Shown here: positions 59,109 through 64,000 of the stretch, one piece after another
How the letters are laid out: every line of letters begins with the position of its first letter
Numbering within the stretch: the first letter of the stretch is position 1
Assembly (NCBI GenBank): GCA_905331475.1
Contig: CAJNYU010000214.1
Coordinates: 4,215-68,214 of the forward strand
Source: Rotaria socialis
Lineage: Eukaryota > Rotifera > Eurotatoria > Philodinida > Philodinidae
Reading direction: 5' to 3'
DNA length: 64,000 nucleotides
Notes under the pieces: model-generated
What the model was told of the DNA's origin: nothing
The model's database searches: none
Seen by the model: only the letters and a program-made list of their open reading frames with translations
Program-made: the position numbers and the translations under genes

Positions 59109-60950
59109 TTTTACATTTCTTGAAGAAAGTTCACATTGTTTATAAACAAAAAATAAATTGTAGATTGTGACGGTACGAGTATCGAGGGGTCTGAACAATG
59201 TAAGAAATGTTTTCCAAAAACTACATGAATCCACGTAGTTTTATACGCTGATTCTAAATATATATATTATTTTATTATCAGGACAGCCTTTGATGATAAA
59301 AGCACGCATAAATGATAGCAATTTTAACACATTTATATCGATTTTCGACAGCATCGAGAAAAGTTCAATTTGTTCAACGATAAAGCATGAACCGAGAGAA
59401 GTACTGTCAGGATCGCCATATATTATAATAGTTGGACGATCCTTCGTCTCTCTTGTCTTTCTTCTATTGGTCTTTTATGTACATATATGTTTTTGTTTTT
59501 TCTTCCTTTTTTTCTTCGAGTTGTTGTTTATCCTCAATAAAAGGTGGTCGAACGACTGTAGCTCGAAGAGAGCCTAACCCGACTTCCTTCTTTTCATCGT
59601 CTCGATTGTAACGGATCCTAACAAGTACATATCAGATTTTCAAGCTACGTGTTCAGAGATTCTAAGTAAAGCAAAAATCTTACTTCTAGGTTTCTGACTT
59701 AATGATTAAATAGACTTACCAGAAATTATTCCAAAACATTCTTCAAATTATTGATATGCTGTAGGTATTTTTTTTTATAGCTTAGATGACTTTGTAATTC
59801 ATCTAGTGATATTCTTGTGATCAACTTTTCGTGCTGATTACGAATCTGAAATCAAATTTTGAATTTGGACAATCATACAGAATATACTCGGCTGATTTTA
59901 CAACTCATTGAACACAGAAAACTGTCCAATGTCAACATTTGTGGTGTAGAGTAGCTATTTTCGCTCAACTTTTATCTGAATAAGCAATACCATAGGAGAT
60001 GCAGAAATTCAAGGGCTTTCAGAAAATATGCAAACTAAATTGGGATGACATGATCTAGCGGGGGTATTATCAAAATACTGAAAAATCCTTATTTTAACCA
60101 ATCGAAATTTTTGTCTATATATTGGTAATATCTACTGATATGTGGTATTGGATAAATACATTAATCAGTAGGTGTTGTAGAGAAAATATTTCTCTATCTT
60201 TTGAGATGTTTCAGAAGTCAAACAAATGAGCAGAAGCTGAGAAAAATATAAAATACTAAGGGCATCCTAAAAACTTCACTTTTTGACCAAATATAAATGG
60301 TGTGTAACTTGCAAACGTTGGCATTTTTCTCCGGCACATCAGAAATATCTAATATTTCGGATTCACCTATGGTTTGACTAGACCTTCTATTTTAGATTGT
60401 TAAATCGAAAATCAAAATTTTACCGGCGGCCGACTCCTAGCAAAGTTGCTAAGTGGTTCTGCGGACCCTCTCTTAAGTACTTCAACGATTCCGATTTGTT
60501 ATGAATACTGTTTATTGGAAATATTTTGCTCAATGTGGAATATGATTCGCAGTGAAACAATTAATGATATAAGCAATGAAGTTTGGGCAAGTGTTTTTAC
60601 TTTAATACTCGCGTTTTAAAATGAAATTTGAAAAGTATTTTACAAAATATTTTCGCTTTTCGACGCCCGAAAAGGTTTCACACGAAAGCCTTCATAATAC
60701 TAAACTCTTTTAACGTTTCGTTTGGGCGAACAAAACATTTTAAAGCATGGTAAAATATCGCCGAACCTTTCTTATTCAATGCAAGCAATTTTTGTTCAAA
60801 GAAGCCAATGTTAATAAAAGAATACATGACACTCTTAATGCGTTTCGATTAATCAGAAAATAGTGTCTTTCGTCGTGGATAAAAAGAAAGCAGAATAATA
60901 GTATTTTATCAAATGCTATTGTCATTTAATGCTATTATCGCCGACAGTGT
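59109..60950. other. Gene-poor stretch after the STEAP gene
   Basis: No gene seen. The plus-strand frame 59290-59577 has a hydrophobic run but no splice or domain support. At 60655-60735 CGCCCGAAA and TTTCGTTTGGGCG form a loose inverted pair. Confidence 0.35.
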
Positions 60951-61215
60951 CTGTCCTTTTTATTGTTTTCGTTCTTCAATGAGAGAGTTCGCGAATTTAG
61001 GACGACGCCGTTTCGGCTGGTCCTTGGAAAAAAAGATCCGAGTTCTCAGATGCCGGAAACGGAGGAAACCGACTGGACTCCGATAACCGAATCCTATAGG
61101 CTCCGACAATCGGGTTGCGTCGGAAGTTACGGGTATTAACTGAGATGCGATTGGATTCCAACCATCGGAATTCATCGGATTGAAACGCATCTGATAGAAT
61201 CCGATTGCCGACTTT
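60951..61215. repeat. GC-richer island with degenerate ATCCGATTG motifs
   Basis: This 250-bp island is clearly more GC-rich than its neighbours. It contains repeated CCGATAACCGAATCC / ATCCGATTG / CATCGGATTG motifs in both orientations. The 76-codon minus frame across it is low-complexity and not called as a gene. It may be a short MITE-like insertion; ends were not defined. Confidence 0.35.
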
Positions 61216-62110
61216 TGACTTGGGAAGAAGAATTTAAATTAAAAATAATTAGCTGTAAGAAATTGAAACAACTAATTCTGTGACATTTATAATAATTCTT
61301 CTTTAAAAATTGAATCGAGATCAACTTGAACTACTTTAAAACGGTAAAAATTATATAGAAATAAAAATATAATGTATATAATATAATTTATAAGCTAAAA
61401 TAAAGAATCATATCTGTCAAGATATAGGAAATTAATTTAAATCAATTACATCTATTATATTTATTTTACAAGAAATTAAAGTTACATTATAAGGCGATAG
61501 TGAATGACTGCATCAATTACGATATGATCTTTTAAACAAAATAGTTTGGTTATCAGACAAAAATTAAAACCAATTTTATTTAAAATGTGGTAGCAGATCG
61601 CAACGCGTATTGTAGTCGAATTGATTGAAATGCAAATTTTTCCCTAAATATAAAAGAAAAAGAAAATGTTTTTTTCTTGTTGTTCTTGTGTTTTATGCAG
61701 CGTTTTCAAAGTACCACATCAATTAATTTTTTTATTGTGTGCTTGAAATATAATGTAATACAGAACCCTGATGAGTGTTTAATATTTCATTAAAGAACAT
61801 GAAACGTGTTCGCCAATTAAAATCTGCATTTCTCAAAATTACTCTTTTGGTACACATCACAATAAGTTATTATCTGATTGTCAATCTGAATCTCGACAAA
61901 ATAATCCATTGTTAAAAATCAAAGGTGGAGTACAAACAGATTGTATTTGTCTTTTTTTCAAGGTGGATAGGTCAGTCTATCTTTCGATTCACATATACAA
62001 CCACACTTCACAGCCACTCTCATCAAGAATTGTCAATGAGTGCTTTATTTAAACATTTATTTTTCCCTCTGATGAAAAGGACAAATCAATAAAAAGCCAA
62101 AACAATGAAC
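61216..62110. other. 3' flank of the EGF-repeat gene
   Basis: AT-rich. TTTATT at about 62042-62062 gives AATAAA on the minus strand, a plausible polyadenylation signal about 50-70 nt past the stop codon of the EGF gene. Nothing else recognised. Confidence 0.4.
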
Positions 62111-63943
62111 TCAGCAGTGTTTTGTTTGAATGGTGCCGTTGGGGCAATAGCAAGCATAGGGTGGATTTGTCATTGGATTGGAAAAACAGTAGCCTGGTGA
62201 ACAATTGATGCTGCAGGACGCTATGAATGAAAATCGAACGAGATAGAGAGAGAGAGAGTTACAGAATGGAAAACGATTTGAATTATCCATTACCTGGCCG
62301 ACTATCTACCTCACATATTGTTCCAGTGAAGCCTGGGCGACATTGACATCTATAACCAGCACCAGCTATACTGCATTCAGCAGAATTTCTGCACGGATTC
62401 GGATTGCACTGTCCTAAAACACAAAAAGATCCTGGAATCTATAACAATATTACAAAAATAAGTGCTATTATGAAGATAGATTGATCTATGGAGTTATAAG
62501 TTGTATGTCAAGGAAACAAATGGAGAAATTTCGATTTAGACAACTCATTTAATATTCCATTTGTGATACCTCTAAGTTTATTTATTTTAATTAGAATTCG
62601 TTTTGTCTCACCAACAGGACAAGTCGTCCGGGTTGTGAAAATCAGAAGAGCTAAATGATCACAGAAAGAATGAACAACTTTTTTTCCTTAGAACTCGAAG
62701 GTGTGCTTGCAAGTACGGATTCTTACAGAACCTACACATAGAGCAAACACTCGCATCGAACTATCCATCGTCCGTCCTATTGTTTCACGTTCACATCCAT
62801 TTTACAAGGAATTGATTGAAATTCTATTCAATCTCCAATGATGTTTTGTTTCTGAATAAAAAGATCACTCACCGTTGATTGGCAATGTTGAGGTTTGGCA
62901 ATATTGTCCGGTAAAACCATTAGGACACGCACACTGATATGTGCTGCCGGCTAGGACACAGCTATAATACAGATAGAATTAAAATAAAAAGCCGTGTAGA
63001 ATATTTAGTTTCCTTCGCATCTATTTAACATTGTGCTATTCAAACTGACAACTTCTCGCTAATTAGACGTAGAAAGACTTTCAAAAAACTTCAAAGAAAT
63101 TGTGAAAAACTATAAATATTACATTTTATCAGAATTATTGTTTCGAGAAAGTAGTATTGCACTTTGTTTTGCTCTTCCTTAAGCGTCATATAAAATCATG
63201 TGTAACATTATTGGTTAACATAATCACTGCATAAGAGGAGCTGTAAAAAGGTGGTCTCTGATATATAGCAATGCAATTCACAGCTACCTATGGCGAAAAA
63301 TAACCCTCTCATATCCATCTCGATTCATCTAATCTTTCAACGAGTTTAACCAACAAAGGTTCGATTTCTCAAGATTTGAGTCCACTTGCGAAGCTCTTCG
63401 CTGATATTCAGTGTCTCTTCTGTTTCGTTTTGCCAAAGAAAATAGATTAATGTTCAAAGGAAAATGAGCAAACGAAACACTTACTAGCCACCGTTTAAGC
63501 ACAACGACGGGTTGGACTGGCACGTGGACGCTAAAATAGTCGAAAAGCGTTCTCTTTTTTATCACTTACGAAACAATTGTGTTTACTAGTAATAAGCGTC
63601 GTGCATGTTGATCCTGTGTATTGTGGAGTACAGATACAATTCAAGGACGATAATGAGTACGACACGCATCTGAAAGCGAAAATGTTGTTCGCATCTTTTC
63701 TGTTATATTGACGTTTCTTACGTTCCACCATTCTGGCAAATGCCAGGAAGACTGAGGCAAAGATTGTTGGCTATACCAACACAAAATGAAAATATAGTAT
63801 CACTAGGGTTCAGATGTGGCTGATGTAGGTATCATATTTTATTCACACCCACTTCAGACACTCTTCGTTTCAAATCGAAAACAAAAAAGCTATAACAAAT
63901 GAGTACTTACGTGTCATCGTTGAAGTGGTTATCACGAAAAACC
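62111..63943 (-). CDS. EGF-repeat extracellular protein, 3' part (5' end outside window)
   Basis: Seven exons on the minus strand: 63943-63911, 63770-63722, 63669-63587, 63530-63485, 62961-62873, 62413-62294 and 62220-62111. All are GT-AG and the phases close to a 175-residue partial protein. Three EGF-like modules are visible: LCLSLPGICQNGGTCVSYS..CICTPQYTGSTC; CQSNPSLCLNGGYCVLAG..CACPNGFTGQYC; and CNPNPCRNSAECSIAGAGYRCQCRPGFTGTIC. A short Cys-rich end follows (SCSINCSPGYCFSNP..CYCPNGTIQTKHC). EGF modules are split across tiny exons (33-120 nt). No calcium-binding DxNE consensus and no transmembrane segment in this part, so this end looks secreted. Function (adhesion or matrix) is inference. 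The upstream exons lie past position 64000. Confidence 0.8.
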
Positions 63944-64000
63944 CTGCAATAAATATACTTATATATATATATAGTGAAAAACAAGCATTGCTGCATTTAC

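Noticed and set aside
1..64000. CRISPR arrays, rRNA genes and confident tRNA genes
   Set aside because: None seen; the only tRNA-like signal (about 3945-4060) lacks a foldable cloverleaf, and the short tandem repeats lack CRISPR spacer structure.

Overview
The window is AT-rich animal DNA with GT-AG introns, many only 42-68 nt long. It has single-copy protein genes embedded in a dense graveyard of DNA transposons and one non-LTR retrotransposon. The combination suggests a bdelloid rotifer: tiny introns, a FLYWCH-MULE transposon, a Thr-rich stalked membrane protein, an ADP-ribosyltransferase-like gene with a Cys/His-rich tail, and a bacterial-looking desaturase. That is inference; no marker gene fixes the species.

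Layout. 1-8 kb: a 21-bp minisatellite, an 82-bp piggyBac-type MITE in TTAA, a 3.2-kb TA-flanked inverted-repeat element carrying four smaller fold-back or TIR insertions, and a broken armadillo-like pseudogene. 8.3-14.8 kb (minus): a decayed two-ORF non-LTR retrotransposon (zinc-knuckle ORF1; endonuclease plus RT ORF2) split by a 2.2-kb hAT-like element with an 8-bp target duplication, itself holding a 128-bp MITE. 15.1-16.2 kb: a non-autonomous TIR element. 16.7-24.1 kb (minus): a six-exon gene for a type II membrane protein with a long Thr stalk and a Cys-containing ectodomain; one 4-kb intron hosts a dead mariner, and the Thr exon holds a 56-nt likely assembly error. 25.9-28.2 kb: FLYWCH-MULE. 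29.4-32.6 kb: IS630/Tc1-type transposon with 372-bp TIRs. 32.7-33.2 kb: a MULE-derived MITE. 35.1 kb: a 302-bp hAT-type MITE.

35.9-64 kb is more genic: a secreted protein with an NNCY/WSHKPG core (35939-37201), an ammonium transporter (42150-43739), a membrane desaturase (48007-49371), an ADP-ribosyltransferase-like protein with an acylation-type N terminus and degenerate active site (minus, 50480-51729), a STEAP-type metalloreductase (57741-59108), and the 3' part of an EGF-repeat gene (minus, 62111-63943, running off the right edge). The genes face both ways with kilobases between them and show no operon-like linkage. Exon models for the spliced genes were built by hand from splice sites and phase; all reading frames close exactly.
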